NCBI GenBank assembly: GCA_036379935.1
Contig: DASVFT010000022.1
Span: 1 to 64,000 of the forward strand
From: JAOPZW01 sp036379935
GTDB taxonomy: Bacteria; Actinomycetota; Thermoleophilia; Solirubrobacterales; Solirubrobacteraceae
Length of the DNA stretch: 64,000 bases
Direction: 5' to 3'
The notes beneath the pieces are model-generated. The model was given only the letters and a program-made list of their open reading frames with translations. It did not search any database and was not told the DNA's origin. Shown here in pieces: positions 17,398 through 25,335 of this stretch (within the stretch, counting starts at the first letter, position 1; each line of letters opens with the position of its first letter). Position numbers and translations under genes: made by a program.

Positions 17398-17403
17398 TAA
17401 GGT
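17398..17403 (+). promoter_or_regulatory. -10 hexamer TAAGGT for rmlC
   Basis: The hexamer ends 9 nt before the ATG at 17413; no ribosome-binding site. Confidence 0.5.
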
Positions 17404-17412
17404 GCCCGGCCC

Positions 17413-17976
17413 ATGCAACGCCTCGAGACACGGCTGGACGGACCCATCCTCATCGAGCCCAAGGTGCTGGGCGACGAGCGCGGCTTCTTCGTCGAGACCT
17501 ACCGGCGCAGCACCTACATGGAGCTGGGCATCCAGGAGGAGATGGTCCAGGACAACCACTCGCGCTCGAGCCACGGCATCGTGCGCGGCATGCACTTCCA
17601 GATCGACCGCGGCGCGGCCAAGCTGGTGCGCTGCGGGCGCGGCGCCATCTTCGACGCCATCGTCGACGTGCGCCGTGGCTCGCCGACCTTCGGACAGTGG
17701 GAGGGCTTCCAGCTGACCGACGAGAACGGGCGGATGCTCTACGTCCCGGTCGGCTTTGCCCACGGGTTCTGCGTGCTGTCGGATCTGGCCGACGTCTTCT
17801 ACAAGCAGGACCGCTATTACGCTGACGCCACCGAGCGCGGCATCAGGTACGACGACCCCGCGGTCGGCATCGAGTGGCCGTTGCCGGTCGACGAGCTCAA
17901 GCCCTCCGAGCGCGACGCCACTGCGCCGACGCTGGCCGAGATCGAACCCGATCTGCCGTTCGTCTACCGAGCCTGA
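17413..17976 (+). CDS. rmlC: dTDP-4-dehydrorhamnose 3,5-epimerase
   Basis: A 187-residue cupin of full family length. DERGFFVETYRRSTY, the catalytic-histidine strand HGIVRGMHFQ, VRCGRGAIFDAIVDVR, and VPVGFAHGFCVLSDLADVFYK are RmlC marks. It converts dTDP-4-keto-6-deoxyglucose to dTDP-4-keto-L-rhamnose, the substrate of RmlD encoded convergently (13-bp overlap of 3' ends). rmlA and a standard rmlB are not in the window. Confidence 0.93.
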   Translation: MQRLETRLDGPILIEPKVLGDERGFFVETYRRSTYMELGIQEEMVQDNHSRSSHGIVRGMHFQIDRGAAKLVRCGRGAIFDAIVDVRRGSPTFGQWEGFQLTDENGRMLYVPVGFAHGFCVLSDLADVFYKQDRYYADATERGIRYDDPAVGIEWPLPVDELKPSERDATAPTLAEIEPDLPFVYRA

Positions 17977-18821
17977 GCGGCGGCGAGCCCGGCGCGCGAC
18001 ATGTAGTCCTCCAGGCCGTCGCGCCACGGCCGCAGCGCACCCAGGCCGAGCGCATCGGCGCGCGGGCGGGCCAGCACCCCGTTCAAGGGACGGTCGACGC
18101 CGCCCGGGGGCACGACCGTCGAGACGGCCTCGACCGGCACCTCGAGCCCGGCCAGCTCCATGATCGCCACCGTGAACTCGTGCCACGAGCAGGCGTCGGC
18201 AGCCGTCAGATGCACCACGCCCGAAGCCTCGCGCTCGAGCGCGTCGACGATCGCAGCGGCGAGGTCGGCGGTGAAGGTCGGCTGCAGCCGCTGGTCGGCG
18301 ACCATCCTCAACGCGCCCGTCTCCCGAGCGCGCGCGAGCATGCGCTGGACGAAGTTCCCGCCCTTGGAGACGCTGCCGTGCAGCCCGTACAGCCCGGCGG
18401 CGCGCACCACGAGCGAACGCGAGCCGTACGCAAGCGCTGCGTACTCGCCCGCGAGCTTGGTGATCGCGTAGATCGAACGCGGGGCGGGGACGTCGTCCTC
18501 GCCGTACGGCTCCTCGCGGCGCCCGTCGAACACGTAGTTCGTCGACAGGTGCACGAGCCGCGGCGCGCGCTCTGCCATCTTGCGTACGGCGCGCACGTTC
18601 ACCGCCCACGCCTGATCGGGCTCGGTCTCGCACACGTCGAGGTTGTGGAAGGCCGCGCAGTTGATGACGACGTCGGGCTGGACGTCCTCGATGGCGCGCG
18701 CCAGCGCGTAGGCGTTGGCGACGTCGAGCGAGGCGTGCGACAGGGCGACGGCGTCGTCGCCCAGCAGCTCCTGCAGGTCGGAGGCCAGCTGACCGCCGCC
18801 CCCCGTGATCAGCGCCTTCAC
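17964..18821 (-). CDS. rmlD: dTDP-4-dehydrorhamnose reductase
   Basis: A 285-residue SDR. It has the NADPH motif ALITGGGGQLASDL, VINCAAFHNLDVCETEPDQAW (RmlD signature), the catalytic Tyr-Lys in SIYAITKLAGEY, and HLSTNYVFDG. It makes dTDP-L-rhamnose with RmlC. The GTG start overlaps the upstream epimerase stop by 4 bp, so the two are co-translated. Confidence 0.92.
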   Translation of the reverse strand: MKALITGGGGQLASDLQELLGDDAVALSHASLDVANAYALARAIEDVQPDVVINCAAFHNLDVCETEPDQAWAVNVRAVRKMAERAPRLVHLSTNYVFDGRREEPYGEDDVPAPRSIYAITKLAGEYAALAYGSRSLVVRAAGLYGLHGSVSKGGNFVQRMLARARETGALRMVADQRLQPTFTADLAAAIVDALEREASGVVHLTAADACSWHEFTVAIMELAGLEVPVEAVSTVVPPGGVDRPLNGVLARPRADALGLGALRPWRDGLEDYMSRAGLAAAQAR

Positions 18822-19918
18822 AGGACGGTCTCGAAGCGCTCGAGCCCGGGCTTGAGCTCGCTGAGCAGCTCGAGCCAGCGGATGTTGTAGCCGCGCGGGT
18901 CGGTGAGCTTCATGCGGTCCCAGTCGCCGACGCGGGCGAGGATGTCGCTGACCGCCTCGAGCACCGAGTGGCGCGGGATGAAGCCCAGCGTGGTCGACAG
19001 CTTGGCGTTGGAGCACTCGTAGTCGCGCGTCAGCTTGGGCGCGGGTGTCTCCTCGAGGTCGACGCGCCGACCGGTCACGACCTGCACCGACCCCGCGACG
19101 AGCATCGCCAGCTCGCGGATCTGGTAGTTCGAGTGCAGGACGTTGAAGATCTCGCCGCGGACCTTCTCGGCGGGCGCCTCGAAGGCGGCGATCATGGCGT
19201 CGGACACGTCGCGCACGTCGACGAGCGGCCGCCACATCCAGCCGCCGCCGTGGAGCAGCAGCTTGCCGTTGAGCAGCGCGTCCTTGGTGAAGGTGTTGAC
19301 CACCAGGTCGAAGCGCATGCGCGGGGAGTAGCCGTAGACGGTGCCGTTGCGCAGGAGCACGGGGCACAGCCCCTCGTCGACCATCTCCAGCAGCCGCTCC
19401 TCGCCGTAGCGCTTGGACGTCGCATAGGCAGCGCGCGGCTGGATGTCGGCGGTCTCGTCGTGCATGCCGGGCGGCATGCCGTCGTAGAGCGAGCACGAGG
19501 AGGCGAAGACGTAGCGCTCGATGCCGCGCTCGACGCACATGCGCCCGAGCGTCTCGGTCGCGATCGCGTTCATCTGCCAGTTGGCCTCGGGATCGAACTC
19601 GGCCGTCGGGTCGTTCGAGAGGCCGGAGAGGTTGATGACGCCGTCGACGCCGGCGAGCGCCTCCTCGGGGACGTCGCGGACGTCGGCGACCACGAGCTCG
19701 ATGCGCTCGCGGAAGTCGGCCAGCGACTGCTCGCCGAAGTACAGGCGGTCGAGGACGCGGACCTTGTAGCCGCGCACCAGCAGCCGCGGCACGAGGACGC
19801 TGCCGATGTAGCCGGCGCCGCCGGCCACGAGGATGGTCTGGCCGGGCCGCGGGGCCTCGGGCGCAAGCCCGTTGCCGCGACCCATGGCAGGGAGGAAGAT
19901 CGAACCGTTTGCGCTCAT
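18818..19918 (-). CDS. NAD-dependent sugar epimerase/dehydratase (extended SDR)
   Basis: About 366 residues. ILVAGGAGYIGSVLVPRLL binds NAD, VINLSGLSNDP is the extended-SDR loop, FASSCSLYDG and AYATSKRYGEE hold the Ser and Tyr-x3-Lys catalytic residues. It could act before RmlC/RmlD or on another nucleotide sugar; the sequence does not match a canonical RmlB closely enough to name it. The start is uncertain: ATGs at 19930, 19918 and 19885 are all in frame, and 19918 has GGAG close upstream. Confidence 0.82.
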   Translation of the reverse strand: MSANGSIFLPAMGRGNGLAPEAPRPGQTILVAGGAGYIGSVLVPRLLVRGYKVRVLDRLYFGEQSLADFRERIELVVADVRDVPEEALAGVDGVINLSGLSNDPTAEFDPEANWQMNAIATETLGRMCVERGIERYVFASSCSLYDGMPPGMHDETADIQPRAAYATSKRYGEERLLEMVDEGLCPVLLRNGTVYGYSPRMRFDLVVNTFTKDALLNGKLLLHGGGWMWRPLVDVRDVSDAMIAAFEAPAEKVRGEIFNVLHSNYQIRELAMLVAGSVQVVTGRRVDLEETPAPKLTRDYECSNAKLSTTLGFIPRHSVLEAVSDILARVGDWDRMKLTDPRGYNIRWLELLSELKPGLERFETVL

Positions 19919-20032
19919 CGCTCCATACACGGTTGGGACGCCCCCGGACTTCCGCGTGCACCGGTGCGTACGGGGGCGCTGGCTGATCGTCTAGGTGGGC
20001 CGTGGAGGCCGAGGGCGAGCAGGGCCTTTCGC

Positions 20033-20038
20033 TACGGT
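20033..20038 (+). promoter_or_regulatory. -10 hexamer TACGGT for the methyltransferase at 20046
   Basis: The hexamer ends 7 nt before the GTG at 20046. Confidence 0.5.
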
Positions 20039-20045
20039 CTTCGCC

Positions 20046-20981
20046 GTGGACGTGGACCTGTCCAATCGCGTGGGCGAGGCCGCCGAGCGCTTCGTCCCCG
20101 GCGAGCGGCGGGGCGAGCTCATCGAGGCCGAGCACCTCGCTCGCTACTGGTGGGCCAGCCAGATGGTCGCCGGGCGGCGGCTTCTCGACGCGGGCTGTGG
20201 CGTGGGCTACGGCACGGCGATGCTCGCGCGAGCGGGAGCGGCGGAGGCCATCGGGCTCGATCTGTCGCCCGACAGCGTCGCCGCCGCCGGGAAGGCTCAT
20301 CCCGAGCTGACCTTCGTGACCGGCGACGTCCATGCCCTGCCGTTCGAGGACGATCGGTTCGAGGTCGTGACGTGCTTCGAGGTCATCGAGCACGTCGATC
20401 GGCAGCAGGAGGTCATCGCCGAGCTGGCCCGCGTCCTGCGTCCCGACGGCGTGCTCGCCATCTCGTCGCCCAATCGCGGCGTCTACCCGTCGGGCAACCC
20501 GCACCACGTGCACGAGTACACGCCCGAGGAGCTTCGCGCCGAGCTCGCGATGGCCTTCGCCCATGTCGAGCTGCGCCGCCAACACGATTGGGTCGCCTCC
20601 GCCGTACTCGACGACGGCCAGGTCTCCGACGCGGAGCTGGGCTCCCTCGACGCCGACGTCGGCAAGGTCGTCGGCTACGAGCCGGGCTCCGAGACCTACA
20701 CGCTCGCCATCGCCAGCCAGCAACCTCTACGCGCGATGCCGGGCCGTGTCGTGCTCGGGAGCGTCGACGAGGTTCGGGACGGGCTGCTCCAGGGGGCGAG
20801 GGCCAAGACGGCCCTTGCGGATGTCGCCCATCTGCAGGAGGTCGAGGCCCAGCTGCGCCATGAGAAGCGCGTGCTGCTCGCCGAGCTCGAGGAGGTCCGC
20901 GCGACGTTGCGGACCATCCACCGCTCGTGGCTCTGGCGGGTCGCCAAGGCCGTCCGTGGCCTCGGCCGCCTGCCCCGCTAG
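20046..20981 (+). CDS. class-I methyltransferase with C-terminal coiled coil
   Basis: A 311-residue protein. Motif I LLDAGCGVGYGTAMLA near residue 47, EAIGLDLSPDSV, the motif FEVVTCFEVIEHVD, and VLAISSPNRGVYP follow the UbiE/Methyltransf_11 pattern. The last 60 residues form a heptad-like helix (HLQEVEAQLRHEKRVLLAELEEV) ending in WLWRVAKAVRG, as in methyltransferase parts of O-antigen chain-capping proteins. It probably modifies the polymer end or a sugar precursor. The GTG start is supported by the -10 hexamer. Confidence 0.82.
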   Translation: MDVDLSNRVGEAAERFVPGERRGELIEAEHLARYWWASQMVAGRRLLDAGCGVGYGTAMLARAGAAEAIGLDLSPDSVAAAGKAHPELTFVTGDVHALPFEDDRFEVVTCFEVIEHVDRQQEVIAELARVLRPDGVLAISSPNRGVYPSGNPHHVHEYTPEELRAELAMAFAHVELRRQHDWVASAVLDDGQVSDAELGSLDADVGKVVGYEPGSETYTLAIASQQPLRAMPGRVVLGSVDEVRDGLLQGARAKTALADVAHLQEVEAQLRHEKRVLLAELEEVRATLRTIHRSWLWRVAKAVRGLGRLPR

Positions 20982-21030
20982 ACCGTACGCCTGTCGTCCT
21001 GAGCGGCGGGGATGCCTGGGAGTTCCGTCG

Positions 21031-21059
21031 TTGCCTTTCCCGGCAGGGCAACGTATCAT
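21031..21059 (+). promoter_or_regulatory. promoter of the amino-acid ABC operon
   Basis: TTGCCT at 21031-21036 and TATCAT at 21054-21059 are separated by 17 bp, the best two-box promoter in the window. An inverted repeat (CGTTGCC 21029-21035 with GGCAACG 21047-21053) spans the spacer and could be a terminator of the upstream gene or an operator. Confidence 0.6.
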
Positions 21060-21072
21060 TATGCGTGCAATC

Positions 21073-21087
21073 GCTCGCAATGCGAGC
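21073..21087. promoter_or_regulatory. 15-bp palindromic operator candidate
   Basis: GCTCGCA-A-TGCGAGC is a perfect 7+1+7 palindrome just downstream of the expected transcription start, 28 nt before the ATG at 21116. Related copies lie at 25300-25314 (12 of 15 matches) and a half-site at 28253-28259, all in promoter regions of this cluster. Confidence 0.6.
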
Positions 21088-21115
21088 AGTCGTTACCGGG
21101 AGAGGGGAACGATCG

Positions 21116-22078
21116 ATGGAGCCCGACCAGCTGGCCGCCGAGGACCTGCCCACGCGCGGCACGAGTCGTCGCCGCGTTCTCTACGGTGCCGCGGCCGCAT
21201 TGGCCGCGACCGGCGCCGCGGGCTGCGGCCTGACGAAGAGCGACAAGTCCAACGCCGACGACGGCTCTGAGTCCAAGAAGGGCACCGCCGCGGCGGGAAC
21301 CGGTGACGGCGAGTCGCTGCTCGAGCGCGTCAAGCGCGCCAAGGAGATCCGCTACGGCGTGGATCTCTCCTTCAAGCCGTTGCAGTACCGCGACGACAAG
21401 ACCAAGGAGCCGACCGGCTACTCGGTCGAGGTCGCCAAGCTGCTGGCCACGGCCCTCGGGGCCAAGCCCAAGTGGGTCGAGGTCCCGTTCCAGGAGATCA
21501 TCTCGGCCCAGGCCGCCGGTCGCTTCGACATGGCCGGGATCCCCGTGGTGAACACCTCCGAGCGCGCGCTCGAGGTCGCGTTCGCCGCAGCACCCGCGTT
21601 CCTGGAGGGGACCTACCTGTTCCAGCGCCAGGGACTCAACCTCACGCGGCCCGCGCAGCTCGACGACCCGGGCATCACGATCGCGATCCTTGCCGGCTCG
21701 GCCCAGGCCAACGCCGCGAAGATCCTCTTCCCGAAGGCCAAGCTCAAGGAGCTGCCGGACGACGTTGCGGCCACCGCGGACGTCAAGACCAAGCGCTCCG
21801 ACGCGCTCTTCGTCGGCGACTACGCGATCGGCGACGCGATCGGCAAGGGGCTCAGGCTCATCAGCCCCAAGCCGGTGGCCACGGCGTGGAACACGTTCTT
21901 CATGCCCCATGGCGACCCGACGATGAACGAGTTCGTCACCACGTTCCTGCAGAACAAGGCCGCCGACCTCACGCTGGCGAACCTCTGGCAGAAGTTCGTC
22001 GCCGCCGGGATCGAAGAGCATGGGGTGAAGTCATCGCCCGTCCGCGACCCATACCTGGCGGCCGCTCAGGCGGTGTGA
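21116..22078 (+). CDS. amino-acid ABC transporter, substrate-binding lipoprotein
   Basis: A 320-residue SBP of the polar amino-acid (PF00497-type) family. The N-terminus has a twin-arginine motif (SRRRVLYGAAAALAATGAAGC) ending in a lipobox cysteine, so it is probably Tat-exported and lipid-anchored. The domain shows IRYGVDLSFKPLQYRDD, GYSVEVAKLLATALG and GRFDMAGIPVVNT. AGAGGGGAA lies upstream of the ATG at 21116. First gene of an operon with the ATPase and two permeases. The ligand is not predictable from sequence alone; the enzymes downstream suggest an imino acid or opine. Confidence 0.88.
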   Translation: MEPDQLAAEDLPTRGTSRRRVLYGAAAALAATGAAGCGLTKSDKSNADDGSESKKGTAAAGTGDGESLLERVKRAKEIRYGVDLSFKPLQYRDDKTKEPTGYSVEVAKLLATALGAKPKWVEVPFQEIISAQAAGRFDMAGIPVVNTSERALEVAFAAAPAFLEGTYLFQRQGLNLTRPAQLDDPGITIAILAGSAQANAAKILFPKAKLKELPDDVAATADVKTKRSDALFVGDYAIGDAIGKGLRLISPKPVATAWNTFFMPHGDPTMNEFVTTFLQNKAADLTLANLWQKFVAAGIEEHGVKSSPVRDPYLAAAQAV

Positions 22079-22113
22079 CGTTCCGCCCCGCCGCGGCGGA
22101 GGCGGAGAACCCG

Positions 22114-22935
22114 ATGGCCCGGCCGACGGCCGACCGTCGCACGACCGCCGGGTCGGCCCAGGAGACGCTGCTCGAGCTTCGGCAGGTCACGAAGTCGTTC
22201 GGCGCGACGCAGGTGCTGGCGCCGACCGACCTGGAGGTTCGGCGCGGCGAGGTCGTCTGCATCATCGGGCCCAGCGGCTCGGGCAAGAGCACCCTGCTGC
22301 GCTGCGTGAACTTCATCGCGCCGCCGACGACCGGCGTCGTCTCCTTCGACGGAACCGACTACCACCCGCCGAAGGACCATCGTCTGCTGCCGATCCTCGG
22401 CCGCGCCGAGGAGAAGCGCCTGGAACGCATGCGCTGCGAGATCGGGATGGTGTTCCAGCAGTTCAACGTGTTCCCGCACCTGACCGCACGCCAGAACGTC
22501 GCGCTCGGCTTGCGAAAGACGCGCGGCGCCTCCAAGGCAGAGGCGGACGAGCGGGCGCTCGCCGAGCTCGAGAAGGTCGGCATCGCGGACAAGGCGGACA
22601 CGTACCCAGAGCGGCTGTCCGGCGGCCAGAAGCAGCGCGTCGCGATCGCCCGCGCGCTCGCGCTGAGCCCAAAGCTCATGCTGTTCGACGAGGCGACGTC
22701 GGCGCTGGACCCCGAGCTGGTGGCCGGGATCCTGCAGATCATGCGCGACCTCGCGCGCGAGGGGATGACGATGCTGGTCGTGACGCACGAGATGCGCTTC
22801 GCCATGGACGTCGCCGACCGCCTCATCTTCATGGACGAGGGACGTGTCGTCGAGCACGGCACGCCGGAGGCGTTCAAGGCGCCGGCGCACGAGCGCACGC
22901 GAGCGTTCCTGCAATCGATCAACGCCGCGGGGTGA
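22114..22935 (+). CDS. amino-acid ABC transporter, ATPase
   Basis: A 273-residue GlnQ/HisP-type ATPase: Walker A GPSGSGKSTLLR, Q-loop GMVFQQFNVFPHLT, signature LSGGQKQRVAIA, Walker B KLMLFDEATSALDPE, H-loop VVTHEM. An insertion between Walker A and the Q-loop (PPKDHRLLPILGRAEEKRLE) is longer than usual. The ATG at 22114 has GGCGGAGAA upstream; a GTG at 22075 overlapping the previous stop is an alternative. Confidence 0.93.
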   Translation: MARPTADRRTTAGSAQETLLELRQVTKSFGATQVLAPTDLEVRRGEVVCIIGPSGSGKSTLLRCVNFIAPPTTGVVSFDGTDYHPPKDHRLLPILGRAEEKRLERMRCEIGMVFQQFNVFPHLTARQNVALGLRKTRGASKAEADERALAELEKVGIADKADTYPERLSGGQKQRVAIARALALSPKLMLFDEATSALDPELVAGILQIMRDLAREGMTMLVVTHEMRFAMDVADRLIFMDEGRVVEHGTPEAFKAPAHERTRAFLQSINAAG

Positions 22936-23612
22936 GCCGCGTGCCGGTCGGCGCATTCGACCTGCATATCGTCTCCGAGCATTCGGGCGCACTGCTGCAC
23001 GGGCTGCTGCTGACGGTCGAGATCGCGGCGCTGGGCTTCGCGGTTACCGCGCTGGTCGGGCTGCCGCTGGCGCTCGGCCAGATGTCGGCGTCGCCGCTGT
23101 TGCGGATGCCGGCCAGCGCCTGCGTCGGCGTCGCTCGCGGCGTCCCGCTGCTGATCTTCATCTACTGGGTGTACTACGCCGCCGCGGAGCGCAACCTCTT
23201 CAGCCTCCAGGCGTTCGTCGCCGGCGTGCTCTCGCTCGGCCTCACCGGCGCCGGCTACATGGCCGAGATCTACCGCACGGCGCTGATCTCCGTCCCGGGA
23301 GGGCAGCGCGAGGCCGCCGCGGCGATCGGGCTCTCGCGCCGCGCGGCGTTCGACCGCGTGGTCCTGCCGCAGGCGCTGCGCACCGCCGTCCCGCCCGCGA
23401 TGAACCTCTTCGTGATGCTGCTCAAGGGTGCCGCGCTGCTGTCGGTGATCGGCGTCGCCGACATGTTCTACGAGGCCAAGCTGGTCGCCGTCGACGAGTT
23501 CCGGCCGTTCGAGCTCTACTCGGCCGCGGCCGTTCTCATCGTGATCGTCACGCTGATCGCCGCCTCGGCCGCCGGCCTGGCCGAGCGGTGGCTCTCACGG
23601 GGGTATCGATGA
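22932..23612 (+). CDS. amino-acid ABC transporter, permease 1
   Basis: A 226-residue HisM/HisQ-family permease with about five membrane segments and the EAA loop GGQREAAAAIGLSRRAAFDRVVLPQ that docks the ATPase. The GTG overlaps the ATPase stop by 4 bp. It acts as a heterodimer with the next permease. Confidence 0.92.
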   Translation: MSRVPVGAFDLHIVSEHSGALLHGLLLTVEIAALGFAVTALVGLPLALGQMSASPLLRMPASACVGVARGVPLLIFIYWVYYAAAERNLFSLQAFVAGVLSLGLTGAGYMAEIYRTALISVPGGQREAAAAIGLSRRAAFDRVVLPQALRTAVPPAMNLFVMLLKGAALLSVIGVADMFYEAKLVAVDEFRPFELYSAAAVLIVIVTLIAASAAGLAERWLSRGYR

Positions 23613-24349
23613 GCACCGTCATCGCCGCCCTCGACTTCGGCCCGGTCTGGGAGCAGCGCGGTGAGCTGCTCAAGGGCATCGGGACGATGGCGATCGTGTC
23701 CGTCGTCTCGTTCTTGCTGGCGATCGCCGGCGGCCTGATCCTCGCTGCGATGCGGCGCTCGCGCTCGGCGCCGATCCGCGTCGTGGGCTTCCTGCTCATC
23801 CAGGTCATGCGCGGCATCGCGCTCTACGTGCTGCTGCTGTGGCTGTTCTTCGGCGTCGCCGCGGCGGGCGGCTTCCAGCTCGAGCCCGTGCCGACCGGCA
23901 TCCTGGCCCTTGCGCTGCTCAACAGCGCCTACTTGGCGGAGATCTTCCGCGCCGGCCACGACGCGGTCCCCGTCGGGCAGGAGGAGGCAGCGCGTGCGCT
24001 GGGGCTGCCGCGGCGCACGTGGTTCACGCGCGTCCAGCTGCCGCAGGTCACGCACATCACGCTGCCGGCGGTCGGCAACGTCTTCGTCGACATCATCAAG
24101 GACACCTCGGTGCTGTCGATCGTCGGCGTGACCGAGCTGCTGCGCGAGAGCCAGCGCTGGGCGCAGTTCTACTCGCTGCCGTTCGAGTTCTACACCGCCG
24201 CTGCGGCGATCTACCTGCTGATCGTCGTGCTGGTGACGATCGCTTGGCGGCGGCTCGAGGCGTACTCGGGCCGGCATCTGCACGTGCAGCAGGTACGGCG
24301 GCCGCGGCGTCTGCTGTTCGGCCTGGGCACGCTGCCGAACGTCAAGTAG
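23609..24349 (+). CDS. amino-acid ABC transporter, permease 2
   Basis: A 246-residue paralogue of the upstream permease, with EAA loop GQEEAARALGLPRRTWFTRVQLPQ and the family motif IIKDTSVLSIVGVTELL. The ATG overlaps the previous stop (ATGA). It ends with an extra basic tail (GRHLHVQQVRRPRRLL). It converges on the DapA-family gene with an 8-bp overlap. Confidence 0.92.
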   Translation: MSTVIAALDFGPVWEQRGELLKGIGTMAIVSVVSFLLAIAGGLILAAMRRSRSAPIRVVGFLLIQVMRGIALYVLLLWLFFGVAAAGGFQLEPVPTGILALALLNSAYLAEIFRAGHDAVPVGQEEAARALGLPRRTWFTRVQLPQVTHITLPAVGNVFVDIIKDTSVLSIVGVTELLRESQRWAQFYSLPFEFYTAAAAIYLLIVVLVTIAWRRLEAYSGRHLHVQQVRRPRRLLFGLGTLPNVK

Positions 24350-25289
24350 CGCCGACGGGCTCCAGCTCGTCGACGAGCGCGTCGAGGCGCTCGAGCAACG
24401 GCAGGATCCGCGCGACGCGATCGCGACCCTCGTCGCCGAGGGCGGCGAACGTCGTGAGCGGCGGGCGCACGTCCCCGACCGGATAGCCGGCTGCCGCGGC
24501 GAGGGCCTTCGAGTAGCACTGGTGCCCGTAGGTCGGGTGGCCCTCGGCGATGATGTGGTCCACGTCGTTGATGAGCCGCTGGATCGCCCGCGCGTCGACC
24601 GTGCGGCCGGCGACCAGCAGGTCCCAGATGCGCGAAGACGCGCGCGGCATGTAGTTGCCGTACGGGTTGACGTACCCGACGGCGCCGAGCAGGAACGACT
24701 CCACGATCCGCTCGCCCGCGAAGACGTTCATGACGCCTTCGGTCTCCTCGACGACGTCGAAGACCCGCGCGACGTCGAGGCTCGCCTCCTTGATGTAGCG
24801 GATGTTCTCGAACGCGCGCACGAGCCGGCCGACGAGCTTCGCGCTCATGTCCACGTTGGACGTGACCGGGTTGTTGTAGAGCATGATCGGCAGGTCGACC
24901 GCCTCGCAGATGGCGCGGTAGTAGCCGAAGATCTCGTCCTCGGTCGGCGTGTAGTAGTACGGCGGGATGATCATCAGCCCATCGGCGCCCGCCTGCTCTG
25001 CCTGCCGGCTATAGCGCACGGCGGTCGGCGTGTGGGCGTTCATCGTCCCGACCAGCACGGGGATCCGGCCCGCGACGTGCTCCACCGCCGTGTGCACGAG
25101 CAGCTCGCGCTCGTCGTCGCCGACGGTCAGGAACTCACCGGTGGAACCGAGGACGATCACCCCTGGGACGCCAGACTCCAGCTGCCAGTCGAGGAAGCGC
25201 CTGAAGCCCTCGACGTCGATCGCGGAGCCGTCCTCGGTGAAGGGGGTGATGGTGACCGTGTAGCTGCCTCTGAACACCGTGTTCTCCAT
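24342..25289 (-). CDS. DapA/N-acetylneuraminate-lyase family enzyme
   Basis: A 315-residue TIM barrel of full length. VIVLGSTGEFLTV holds the GxTGE carboxylate-binding loop, Tyr138 in LPIMLYNNP and Lys167 in RYIKEAS are the catalytic Tyr and Schiff-base Lys. The family includes dihydrodipicolinate synthase, sialate lyase and 1-pyrroline-4-hydroxy-2-carboxylate deaminase. The divergent FAD oxidase and the Hcn-type oxidoreductase nearby favour the deaminase (hydroxyproline) role, but this is inference. The start region carries copies of the cluster's TGCGAGC element. Confidence 0.85.
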   Translation of the reverse strand: MENTVFRGSYTVTITPFTEDGSAIDVEGFRRFLDWQLESGVPGVIVLGSTGEFLTVGDDERELLVHTAVEHVAGRIPVLVGTMNAHTPTAVRYSRQAEQAGADGLMIIPPYYYTPTEDEIFGYYRAICEAVDLPIMLYNNPVTSNVDMSAKLVGRLVRAFENIRYIKEASLDVARVFDVVEETEGVMNVFAGERIVESFLLGAVGYVNPYGNYMPRASSRIWDLLVAGRTVDARAIQRLINDVDHIIAEGHPTYGHQCYSKALAAAAGYPVGDVRPPLTTFAALGDEGRDRVARILPLLERLDALVDELEPVGAT

Positions 25290-25314
25290 GCGAGCGTATG
25301 TGCGTAATGCGAGC
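25289..25314. promoter_or_regulatory. divergent operator region with TGCGAGC copies
   Basis: TGCGAGC occurs at 25289-25295 and 25308-25314. The stretch 25300-25314 matches the perfect palindrome at 21073 in 12 of 15 positions. It lies in the 46-bp gap between the DapA-family and FAD-oxidase starts, where one regulator could control both. Confidence 0.5.
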
Positions 25315-25335
25315 AGGCGTATCGTACCCCAAGCC

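Noticed and set aside
17964..20723. A very long minus-strand frame covering rmlD and the epimerase
   Set aside because: Only its 3' part (rmlD) is protein-like; the rest is antisense or wrong-frame to clear genes and has Arg/Gly-rich shadow composition.
21029..21053. Hairpin before the ABC operon as a terminator only
   Set aside because: It spans the spacer of a good two-box promoter, so a pure terminator role is doubtful; noted under the promoter.
25279..25335. Earlier ATG starts for the FAD oxidase
   Set aside because: They would overlap the divergent gene's start and the operator; the encoded residues are not family-like.
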